Shown here: piece by piece, positions 53,608 through 60,758 of the stretch
Layout of the letters: every line of letters begins with the position of its first letter
Numbering within the stretch: position 1 is the first letter of the stretch
From: Alphaproteobacteria bacterium
GTDB taxonomy: Bacteria; Pseudomonadota; Alphaproteobacteria; Rhodobacterales; Rhodobacteraceae
Direction: 5' to 3'
DNA: 64,000 nucleotides
NCBI GenBank assembly: GCA_009908505.1
Contig: JAAAPD010000003.1
Span: 1 to 64,000 of the forward strand
Translations under genes and position numbers: made by a program
Notes under the pieces: model-generated
Database searches by the model: none
What the model saw: only the letters and a program-made list of their open reading frames with translations
What the model was told of the DNA's origin: nothing

Positions 53608-54249
53608 ATGACCCCCGAACACGCCTCCGAACTCACCGCCAAGGTCTGCGACCTGGCCCCCGTCGTGCCGGTGCTGGTGCTTGATGACGCGGCGATCGCC
53701 GCCGACCTGGCCCTTGCCCTGATCAAGGGCGGCCTGCCTGCGCTGGAAGTCACTCTGCGCACCCCCGCCGCGCTGGACGCGATCCGCGAGATGGCCGGCG
53801 TCGAGGGCGGCGTAGTCGGTGCCGGCACCCTGCTGACCACCAATGACGTGGAACGCGCGAAAGAGGCCGGCGCGACCTTCGGTGTCTCGCCGGGCGCCAC
53901 CGACCGGCTGCTCGATGCCTGCGAGGCCAACGACCTGCCGCTGCTGCCCGGCGTGGCCACCGCGACCGAGGCCATGGCCCTGCTGGAACGCGGCTACTCG
54001 GTGCAGAAGTTCTTTCCCGCCGAGGCCAATGGCGGGGCCAAGGCGCTCAAGGCGATCGGCGCGCCTATCCCACAGGTGAAATTCTGCCCCACCGGGGGCG
54101 TAAGCCTCGCAAATGCATCAGACTACCTTGCGCTGCCCAACACGCTTTGCGTCGGTGGCAGCTGGGTCGCCCCGGCGCAACTGGTCACGGCGGGCGACTG
54201 GGACGGCATTACGGCTCTGGCCGCCGAGGCGGCCACCCTGCCCCGCTAG
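53608..54249 (+). CDS. eda: 2-dehydro-3-deoxy-phosphogluconate aldolase
   Basis: A 213-residue class I aldolase that splits KDPG to pyruvate and glyceraldehyde-3-phosphate. The Schiff-base lysine is K134 in YSVQKFFPAE, and the general acid/base glutamate is E47 in ALEVTLRTP. The GGVSLAN phosphate loop is seen. It is cotranscribed with edd. Confidence 0.96.
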   Translation: MTPEHASELTAKVCDLAPVVPVLVLDDAAIAADLALALIKGGLPALEVTLRTPAALDAIREMAGVEGGVVGAGTLLTTNDVERAKEAGATFGVSPGATDRLLDACEANDLPLLPGVATATEAMALLERGYSVQKFFPAEANGGAKALKAIGAPIPQVKFCPTGGVSLANASDYLALPNTLCVGGSWVAPAQLVTAGDWDGITALAAEAATLPR

Positions 54250-54294
54250 CCCCGCCTCTCAGCCGAACCGCCGCGGGACAGGGCGAAAGCGCCG

Positions 54295-54579
54295 CTATTG
54301 AAAGCGGCTCCAGGCCTTCTGGAAGGAACTCGAGATATTGTCCCAAGCCTCTTGAAAGCCTTTTTGCATGTCGTCCCATGCCGCGTCGCTCGCGGCCAGG
54401 GCTTCGTTCATCTTGGCTTGGGCCTCGTCGCGCTGCTTGCGCATCTCGGACAGCTGCGTTTCGTATTTCGCCTTGTTATCCGCCTCGGCGGCCTTGGCCT
54501 GGGCCTGAAGCTTGTCGATTTCGGCATTCCACTCGTCAAGTTTCGCCTTCATCTTCTCGACGTAAACGTCACGATCCAT
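54295..54579 (-). CDS. Coiled-coil protein, sll1863 stress-response-like
   Basis: A 94-residue, strongly helical protein (MDRDVYVEKMKAKLDEWNAEIDKLQAQA and continuing heptads to WDNISSSFQKAWSRF). The start MxRDxYxEKMKAxLDEWNAE resembles the sll1863-type family found in bacteria and cyanobacteria and linked to stress. AAGGAGG in gene sense (54584-54595 region) precedes the ATG. No membrane segment is present. The function is unknown. Confidence 0.72.
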   Translation of the reverse strand: MDRDVYVEKMKAKLDEWNAEIDKLQAQAKAAEADNKAKYETQLSEMRKQRDEAQAKMNEALAASDAAWDDMQKGFQEAWDNISSSFQKAWSRFQ

Positions 54580-54698
54580 CGTTTGATCCTCCTTGTCGTG
54601 CAGAAACGGTGCTGCATTCTAACTAGTTTACAGGTGGAATGCCCCATGGCCCACTTCAAGGGCAAGGGCGGCGCGATGACCGGCGTATTTGTTTCGGG

Positions 54699-54959
54699 TC
54701 AGCTCAGCCGTGCCTTGCGACCGCCGCGCCGCCGGGCCGCACCTGTGGTGTCCAGACCTTCGCGCAGCACCTCCGTCATCGGGTGCCCCGCCTGCCCATG
54801 CCGGTCCAGAAGAACCGGGATCGCCGCATCGGCCTCGACCTGTTTGAGGCTCAGCGCCCAGTCGAGGAAGATGGTCCGGCATTCCTCGATGGTGATGCCA
54901 TCGATGCGGTAGGCCTCGTAGATCAGGCCCTTGGGGTCGTTCTCGTCAACTGGTCTCAT
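54699..54959 (-). CDS. Conserved-type small protein, 86 aa, unknown
   Basis: A short protein (MRPVDENDPKGLIYEAYRIDGITIEECRTIFLDWALSL) with a tidy helical N-terminus and a basic C-terminal tail (GAARRRGGRKARLS). It overlaps the glnE end by 14 bases, so it may be cotranscribed with glnE. Similar proteins occur near glnE in related bacteria from memory, but no function is known. Confidence 0.65.
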   Translation of the reverse strand: MRPVDENDPKGLIYEAYRIDGITIEECRTIFLDWALSLKQVEADAAIPVLLDRHGQAGHPMTEVLREGLDTTGAARRRGGRKARLS

Positions 54960-57723
54960 CCGCCTCTCCCACTATTGCGGCGATCGTCGTGGCGGCCTTC
55001 TCCGAGACCTCCGCGATCCGTGCCGCCAATGATTCCATGTTTTCCTCGCCTGTCTCGCGCAGGATCATCGCGCGCCCTCCCTCGCCCAGGGCGGCGGGGT
55101 CGATCACCCCGCCACTGAGCAGCTTGCCGCAGACCTGCAAGGTCCAGGACAGGTCCACTGCGCTGCGCAGCTTTTCCGCCTGTCCGGCCCCGATCACTCC
55201 GGCCGCGACAGCCTGAGACAGCTGGTCCGTCGTGGCATGGGCCGTGCTGCCCGCCAGCAGCGCCAGCGCCTGCCCCGCCAGTTCCACATCCTGCAGCCGC
55301 CCCGGGCCGATCTTGGCATCCCAGATGCCCTGGGGCGGCTTGGCGGCAGCGATGCGCGCCCGCATGGCCGCCACGTCCGCGCGCACGGTGCCGCCCCCGG
55401 CCTTGGCCGCCAGCACGCGCGCCCGGCTCGCCTCGACATCCTCCGCCAGGGTCGTGGGCCCCGCCACCACCCGCGCCCGGGTCAGCGCCAGGTGTTCCCA
55501 GGTCCAGGCCTCGTCCATCTGGTAGCTTTCGAAGCTGGAAAAGGCGGTCGCCACCGGCCCCTGCTTGCCCGAGGGCCGCAGCCGCATGTCCACCTCGTAA
55601 AGCCGCCCCTCGGCCATGGGGGCCGAAAGCGCGGTGACCAGCGCCTGCGTCAGCCGCGCGTAATAGGGCCGCACCGAAAGCGGCTTGGGCCCCTCCGAGG
55701 CCTCTTCCCCGGCCGCGTCATATATCACGATCAGGTCCAGGTCGGATTGCGCATGGATGCGCCCGGCCCCCAGCGACCCCATGCCCAGAACCACCGCGCC
55801 GCGTCCTGGCGGGGGCCCGTGCTTTTCGGCGAATTGCGCCACGACATGAGGGTAGAGCGCCGCGATCACCGCCTCGGCAAGGTTGGCATATTGCCGCCCC
55901 GCCTCGGCCGCGTCGATCAGCCCGCGCAGGTGATGCACGCCGGTGCGGAAATGCCACTCCTTGGCCCAGCGGCGGGTGGTATCGAGCCGGGCCTCGTAGT
56001 CCGGGGCCTGGTCCAGCACGTTTCCCAGCCCCTCGGCCAAGGCGGTCACACCGGGCCATTCCTCGAAGAAGCTGCCGCCGATCACCGCGTCCAGAACGCC
56101 CGAATTGCGGCCTAGGTATTGCGCCAATGCCGGGGCGGTCGCGGCGATATCGACGATCAGCCGGGTCAGTTGCGGATTGGCTTCGAAGAGCGAGAACAGC
56201 TGCACCCCGGCCGGCAGCCCGCGCAGGAACCCATCGAAGGCCAGCAGCGCCTCGTCGGGCTTGGCGGCCTCTTGCAGGCGCGACAGCAGCATCGGCTTCA
56301 GCCGGTTGAAGATCTCGACCGCCCGGTCCGAGCGCAGCGCCGGATAGGTCAGCCACCGGTCGGTGATCTCTTCGCCGAAATCGGGCGCGGCGGCGGTGGG
56401 TTCGGTGGGGGCGAAAAACCCCTCGGTCAGCTCGTGGACCTCTTCCAGCCTATCCCTCAGCTGCGCCTGCAGCGTGTCGGCATCGGTGCCGCAGAAGGCC
56501 GCCAGTCGGTCGAACTCCTCGTCCGTTTGCGGCAGGTCGTGGGTCTGGGCATCGCGGATCATCTGCACCCGGTGCTCGATCTCGCGATGGGCGCGGTAAT
56601 GGGCGAAAAGCGTTTCGGCATCCGCCTCGGGCACCCAATCCGCCCTGGCCAGCGCGGACAGCCCCTCGCCCGTGCCGCGCACCCGCAGGCTTTCATCGCG
56701 TCCGCCCGCGATCAGTTGGCGAGTCTGGGTGAAGAACTCGATCTCGCGGATGCCGCCGCGGCCCAGTTTCATGTTGTGCCCCGGCAGGGTGATCGGCCCG
56801 CCCAGCCCCTTGTGAGCGCGGATGCGCAGGCGCATGTCATGGGCGTCCTGGATGGCGGCGAAATCGAGGTGCTTGCGCCAGACGAAGGGACGCAGGGTTT
56901 CCAGGAACCGCGCCCCCGCCGCGATATCCCCGGCCGCCGCTCGCGCCTTGATATAGGCGGCGCGTTCCCAGGTCCGCCCGACGCTTTCGTAATAGCGTTC
57001 GGCGGCTTCCATGGACAGGCAGACCGGGGTGACGCTGGCATCGGGGCGCAGGCGTAGGTCGGTGCGGAACACGTAGCCCTCGGCGGTGTTTTCACCGATC
57101 AGGGCGCACATGCGGCGGGTCACCTTGATGAACCCGGCGCGGGCCTCGTGATAGTCGTCAGGGTCGAAGCGCGTTTCGTCGAACAGGCAGATCAGGTCGA
57201 TATCGCTGGAATAGTTCAGCTCATACGCACCGCCCTTGCCCATCGCCAGCGCCACCATGCCACCGGCGGTTTCGGCATCCGCCTCGGCCAGCCCCGGCAG
57301 TTTGCCGCGCTTGATCTCGGCGGCCACCAGGCGTTTCAGCGCGGTGTCCACGGCCATGTCCGCGAGCCGGGTCAGTGCGCCGGTCACATCCTCCAGCGGC
57401 CAGACACCGGCCAGGTCGGCCAGCCCGGCCAGAAGGGCCACGCGCCGCTTGGCCTGCCGCAGACCGTCGCCCAGCTTCGACAGCTCCAGCGCGGCCTTGT
57501 CCGACAGCTCCGCCTCCAGCGCGGCCTCGGGGTCGTCCAGGGCCCCGGGCAGCCAGTCGCGTTCCTTGTGCATCAGGCCCAGCAGGTAGGGACTGCAGCC
57601 GGCGGTGCCCTCGATGACCTGCATCAGCTCGGGGGGGAACTCGGGGAACAGCGCCCGGCCATCGGCGCCGCGCTCGGCATCGAAAGGGTGCGGCGACCGG
57701 GCGATGCGATTGGCAAAGCTCAT
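54946..57723 (-). CDS. glnE: Bifunctional glutamine synthetase adenylyltransferase/deadenylase
   Basis: A 925-residue enzyme that adenylylates and deadenylylates glutamine synthetase in nitrogen control. Two nucleotidyltransferase domains are clear: residues about 165-200 (GKGGAYELNYSSDIDLICLFD) and near residue 660 (GMGSLGAGRIHAQSDLDLIVIYD), each with the GSxxxxxSDxDL metal signature. PII-binding and helical middle domains lie between. Its start overlaps the NTF2-like gene by four bases. Confidence 0.95.
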   Translation of the reverse strand: MSFANRIARSPHPFDAERGADGRALFPEFPPELMQVIEGTAGCSPYLLGLMHKERDWLPGALDDPEAALEAELSDKAALELSKLGDGLRQAKRRVALLAGLADLAGVWPLEDVTGALTRLADMAVDTALKRLVAAEIKRGKLPGLAEADAETAGGMVALAMGKGGAYELNYSSDIDLICLFDETRFDPDDYHEARAGFIKVTRRMCALIGENTAEGYVFRTDLRLRPDASVTPVCLSMEAAERYYESVGRTWERAAYIKARAAAGDIAAGARFLETLRPFVWRKHLDFAAIQDAHDMRLRIRAHKGLGGPITLPGHNMKLGRGGIREIEFFTQTRQLIAGGRDESLRVRGTGEGLSALARADWVPEADAETLFAHYRAHREIEHRVQMIRDAQTHDLPQTDEEFDRLAAFCGTDADTLQAQLRDRLEEVHELTEGFFAPTEPTAAAPDFGEEITDRWLTYPALRSDRAVEIFNRLKPMLLSRLQEAAKPDEALLAFDGFLRGLPAGVQLFSLFEANPQLTRLIVDIAATAPALAQYLGRNSGVLDAVIGGSFFEEWPGVTALAEGLGNVLDQAPDYEARLDTTRRWAKEWHFRTGVHHLRGLIDAAEAGRQYANLAEAVIAALYPHVVAQFAEKHGPPPGRGAVVLGMGSLGAGRIHAQSDLDLIVIYDAAGEEASEGPKPLSVRPYYARLTQALVTALSAPMAEGRLYEVDMRLRPSGKQGPVATAFSSFESYQMDEAWTWEHLALTRARVVAGPTTLAEDVEASRARVLAAKAGGGTVRADVAAMRARIAAAKPPQGIWDAKIGPGRLQDVELAGQALALLAGSTAHATTDQLSQAVAAGVIGAGQAEKLRSAVDLSWTLQVCGKLLSGGVIDPAALGEGGRAMILRETGEENMESLAARIAEVSEKAATTIAAIVGEADETS

Positions 57724-58094
57724 GGGACGGGGCGTCCTTCAGGGGTGTCCTGGCTGAACAGATTGACCCAGCCCGCCCCTTCGCGCCGCCAGAGCGATGA
57801 GACGCGCATCTCTTCCCAGGCGGTTTGCCCGGCCCGCTGGAACCGCGCGTGATAGGTCAAAAGCGCATGATCGTCGCCGATGGCCCGGACCCGTTCCTGC
57901 GACAGCGCATAGGCGGCCACGGTCGGACCGGTCGTCAACGTGGCGATCTGGTCTTCGCGTCCGAAAAAGCCATCGGGGTAGGCGCCCATGAAATCCTCGG
58001 ACAGGGCCGCGCGATAGCTACGCGTGTCACCGGACACCAGTGCATCCCAGACCATGCATTCCATGGTCAGCACATCCTGCAAAAGATCATCCAT
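57720..58094 (-). CDS. NTF2-like protein, 124 aa
   Basis: A small protein (MDDLLQDVLTMECMVWDALVSGDTRSYRAALSEDFMGAYPDG) with the cone-shaped SnoaL/DUF4440 pattern: a helical start, FFGREDQIATL, a VxxxxxG-like central strand set (ALLTYHARFQRAG, RVSSLWRREGAGWVNLF). The start at 58094 has AAGGG seven bases upstream. It overlaps the glnE start. The substrate or partner is unknown. Confidence 0.8.
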   Translation of the reverse strand: MDDLLQDVLTMECMVWDALVSGDTRSYRAALSEDFMGAYPDGFFGREDQIATLTTGPTVAAYALSQERVRAIGDDHALLTYHARFQRAGQTAWEEMRVSSLWRREGAGWVNLFSQDTPEGRPVP

Positions 58095-58155
58095 CCTCTT
58101 GCCCTTCATGCCGGGATCACTAGCCTTCGGCGCGAAGCTAGAGAGGGCGAAGACC

Positions 58156-58626
58156 ATGAGCAAGAGCCTGAAACGCGTCAAAGCCGCCCTGTCGGCGGCC
58201 GGTATCGATGCCGAGCCGATGGAAATGGGTGCCGAGACCCGCACCGCCGAACAGGCGGCGGCCGCAGCCGGCTGCACCATCGACCAGATCTGCAAGTCGA
58301 TCATCTTCCAGGGGCATGACAGCGGCGATTGCATCCTGTTCCTGACCGCCGGGGGCAACCAGGTAGACGCGGCCAAGGCGGCCCGGGTCGCGGGCGAGGC
58401 GCTGGACCGCGCCGAAGCCAACGCGGTGCGCGCCCAGACCGGGTTCGCCATCGGCGGGGTCGCCCCTGTCGGCCACCTCAACCCAATGCGCGCCTACTGG
58501 GATCCGCGCCTGTCCGACTTCCCGGAAATATGGGCCGCTGCCGGCACCCCGCGTCACGTCTTTCCGATTGCACCGGAAGACCTGCGTCCGCTGGCCAAGG
58601 CGCAAGTAGCTGATTTCACAGCCTGA
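58156..58626 (+). CDS. YbaK/EbsC-type aminoacyl-tRNA deacylase
   Basis: A 156-residue trans-editing protein of the YbaK/ProX family. The core is visible: LSAAGIDAEPMEMGAETRTAEQAAAAAGCTIDQICKSIIF and GFAIGGVAPVGHLNPMRAYWDPRL. The lysine of CKSIIF is the family's key residue. It would hydrolyse mischarged tRNA (Cys-tRNA-Pro or Ala-tRNA-Pro type), but the substrate is inference. The ATG at 58156 is preferred over an extension to 58024. Confidence 0.85.
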   Translation: MSKSLKRVKAALSAAGIDAEPMEMGAETRTAEQAAAAAGCTIDQICKSIIFQGHDSGDCILFLTAGGNQVDAAKAARVAGEALDRAEANAVRAQTGFAIGGVAPVGHLNPMRAYWDPRLSDFPEIWAAAGTPRHVFPIAPEDLRPLAKAQVADFTA

Positions 58627-58646
58627 ACCGGCAGGCTTTCGAAAAA

Positions 58647-58665
58647 ATGTAAAAAACATTCACAT
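58647..58665. promoter_or_regulatory. Palindromic site, copy 1, before the DUF2852 gene
   Basis: ATGTAAA-N5-TTCACAT is a 19-base inverted repeat with one mismatch between arms. It lies about 87 bases before the DUF2852 gene and matches copy 2 in both arms and spacer pattern (aaACA / aaGCA). The repeat also contains a perfect AATGT-N5-ACATT. Confidence 0.5.
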
Positions 58666-58705
58666 CTTGCCTTGAAGGTCGGGAAAGGTTTGCCCATCTT
58701 TGTTC

Positions 58706-58724
58706 ATGTGAAAAGCATTCACAT
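58706..58724. promoter_or_regulatory. Palindromic site, copy 2, before the DUF2852 gene
   Basis: ATGTGAA-N5-TTCACAT is a perfect 7+7 inverted repeat, 27 bases before the DUF2852 start and 59 bases centre to centre from copy 1. The half-site spacing (TGTGA-N7-TCACA) differs from a CRP site (N6), so another regulator is likely. Confidence 0.6.
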
Positions 58725-58751
58725 CCAAAAACGCAAACCTTGGGAGCCGAA

Positions 58752-59201
58752 ATGTCCACCTCGACCACGAATATCGACTACACCGCGCCTTATGTCCGCG
58801 ACGTGCGGCCGGGCAACTGGTTCACCCGGGCCGAAGCCTGGCTGGACGACAAGGGCAAGGGCGCATGGATCGCCGCCATGGTGCTGGGATTCATCTTCGT
58901 CTGGCCCGTCGGCCTTGCCATCCTCGCCTACATGATCTGGAGCAAACGCATGTTTTCTGGAAACTGCGCCGCCAAGCGCACCCGCCATTCCTATCGCGCC
59001 GCCACCAAGTCCAGCGGCAACACGGCCTTCGACGCCTACAAGCAGGACACCCTGCGCCGCTTGGAAGACGAGCAGCAGCAGTTCGAGGATTTCCTCCAGC
59101 GCCTGCGCGAGGCCAAGGACAAGGCCGAGTTCGACCAGTTCATGGAAGACCGCGCCAAACGTCGCGACGACGACGGCGACGACAGCGAAAACGCGGCCTG
59201 A
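58752..59201 (+). CDS. DUF2852 domain membrane protein
   Basis: A 149-residue protein. A polar N-terminus leads into one membrane segment (residues about 39-62, GAWIAAMVLGFIFVWPVGLAILAYMIW), then an extended cytosolic region with a coiled coil (DTLRRLEDEQQQFEDFLQRLREAKDKAEFDQFMED) and an acidic end. The W-x2-A-x2-Y motif region fits DUF2852, alphaproteobacterial and without known function. The start MSTSTTN at 58752 has a GGGAG site. Two matched palindromes lie in its upstream region. Confidence 0.82.
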   Translation: MSTSTTNIDYTAPYVRDVRPGNWFTRAEAWLDDKGKGAWIAAMVLGFIFVWPVGLAILAYMIWSKRMFSGNCAAKRTRHSYRAATKSSGNTAFDAYKQDTLRRLEDEQQQFEDFLQRLREAKDKAEFDQFMEDRAKRRDDDGDDSENAA

Positions 59202-59291
59202 TCCGTCCCGATCACCCGCGTCCCCGGCCGCCCGTTCTGTCCCTGCGGGCGGCCACCCCTGTTTCGCACATCCCGCAGACGGAGACCCCGA

Positions 59292-59744
59292 ATGAGCCCG
59301 CGCCGCCCCAACACCCCCGGCCACCCGAACCCCGAGCGACTGCCCGAATTCTACGCGGGCGTGCCGCTCAAGCGCTTGTTCGCCTGGGCAATCGACTGGA
59401 CCGTGGCCGCCGTGATCTCGGCGCTGCTTCTGCCGCTGACGCTGTTCATCGGCCTTTTCGTCTTTCCAATCATGGTCGCCGTGGTCGGTTTCTTCTATCG
59501 CTGGTCCACGCTGGCGGGCGGCTCGGCCACATGGGGTATGCGCCTGATGGCGGTCGAGCTGCGCGACGCGGAAGGCTTCCGCCTGGACGGGCGCACGGCC
59601 TTCTGGCACGTGGCGTTGCACTATGGCTTGATGATCGTGTCCCCGGGCCTTCTGGTTTCGGCCGTCGCAACCCTGATGACGCCCAAGAAACAGGGGCTGC
59701 ACGATCTGCTTCTGGGCACGGTGGCGCTCAACCGCGCGCTCTAG
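59292..59744 (+). CDS. RDD family membrane protein
   Basis: A 150-residue inner-membrane protein with the RDD core: an arginine near the first helix (VPLKRLFAWAIDWTVAAVISALLLP, residues about 26-50), then aspartates and helices (FFYRWSTLAGGSATWGMRLMAVELRDAEG; HDLLLG near the end). RDD proteins are membrane proteins of unclear transport or sensing function. It follows the DUF2852 gene after 90 bases. Confidence 0.83.
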   Translation: MSPRRPNTPGHPNPERLPEFYAGVPLKRLFAWAIDWTVAAVISALLLPLTLFIGLFVFPIMVAVVGFFYRWSTLAGGSATWGMRLMAVELRDAEGFRLDGRTAFWHVALHYGLMIVSPGLLVSAVATLMTPKKQGLHDLLLGTVALNRAL

Positions 59745-59821
59745 CGCCGATCGGGCGTTGGGGGCTTGGCCCCCGCTGCAGCCCTTGCTAGGCTTTCGAG
59801 AAAGCTGCAACCGAAAGCCAC

Positions 59822-60643
59822 ATGCGCCACTCACTTCCCATCGCGCCGCAATTCTACGTGACGGCACCGCAACCCTGCCCCTATCTGCCGGGCCGGATGG
59901 AGCGGAAACTGTTCACCGCCCTGCAGGGCGAGAATGCCGAAAAGCTGAACGATACCCTGTCGAAGCAGGGGTTCCGGCGGTCGCAGAACGTGCTTTACCG
60001 TCCGTCCTGCGCGGATTGCACAGCCTGCCTTTCGGCCCGGATCCGGGTGGCGGATTTCAAGATGTCGCGCAGCCAGCGGCGGGTGTGGAAACGTAATGCC
60101 TACCTGCGGCGCACCGCGTCCTCGCCCTGGGCGACCGAGGAACAATACGCGCTGTTCCGCCGCTATCTCGACAGTCGCCACGCCGATGGCGGCATGGCCG
60201 ATATGGACCTGTTCGAATTCGCCGCCATGGTCGAGGAAACGCCGATCCGCACCCGGCTGATCGAATATGCCGACAGGGGCACCGGGCGCGCCGGAGAGTT
60301 GCGCGCGGTCAGCCTGACGGACATGCTCGATGACGGGCTGAGCATGGTCTATTCCTTCTTCGATCCGGACCTGGCGCGGGATTCCCTGGGTACGCACCTG
60401 ATCCTGGACCATGTCCAGATCGCGCGCGAGCTGGGCCTGCCCTATGTCTACCTGGGCTACTGGGTGCCGGGATCGGACAAGATGGGCTACAAGGCCAAGT
60501 TCGCCGCGCTGGAGGTGTATCGCGGCGGGCATTGGGAAGACCTGCAGGACCCCGCGGCCTACGATGCCGAAACCCACCCGCTGGAAGTGGACCCGATCGC
60601 CGACCAGGTGGCCCGCATCACCCTGCCCGACGGGGACCGCTGA
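59822..60643 (+). CDS. bpt: Aspartate/glutamate leucyltransferase (arginyltransferase family)
   Basis: A 273-residue leucyl/phenylalanyl-tRNA-protein transferase of the Bpt type that adds leucine to N-terminal Asp or Glu, creating an N-degron. The N-terminal ATE domain is complete ([23 protein letters not shown] with CPY, then [20 protein letters not shown] with three cysteines), and the C-terminal fold is present ([35 protein letters not shown]). It ends just before a strong terminator. Confidence 0.93.
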   Translation: MRHSLPIAPQFYVTAPQPCPYLPGRMERKLFTALQGENAEKLNDTLSKQGFRRSQNVLYRPSCADCTACLSARIRVADFKMSRSQRRVWKRNAYLRRTASSPWATEEQYALFRRYLDSRHADGGMADMDLFEFAAMVEETPIRTRLIEYADRGTGRAGELRAVSLTDMLDDGLSMVYSFFDPDLARDSLGTHLILDHVQIARELGLPYVYLGYWVPGSDKMGYKAKFAALEVYRGGHWEDLQDPAAYDAETHPLEVDPIADQVARITLPDGDR

Positions 60644-60699
60644 CACCGCCGCCCGGCGACCTGTCTGGGCGTTGCGCCCCAATTGGCTGCAACTTGTGC

Positions 60700-60728
60700 A
60701 AAAGGGCGCCCACCGGGGGCGCCCTTTT
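60700..60728. terminator. Rho-independent terminator, probably bidirectional
   Basis: AAAAGGGCGCCC and GGGCGCCCTTTT form a perfect 12-pair stem with loop ACCGG. The T-runs at each end let it end transcription on both strands: after bpt (plus) and after the TRAP large permease (minus, ending at 60759). Confidence 0.9.
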
Positions 60729-60758
60729 CGTTTGCCTGTCCGGTTGCCCGCCCGGTCG

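Noticed and set aside
51958-53622. Minus-strand frame of 554 codons opposite edd
   Set aside because: Antisense to an enzyme with all family cysteines; no features of its own.
58706-58724. CRP/FNR-type binding site
   Set aside because: The TGTGA and TCACA halves are seven bases apart; CRP sites have six. FNR half-sites (TTGAT) are absent. Annotated as an unidentified palindrome.
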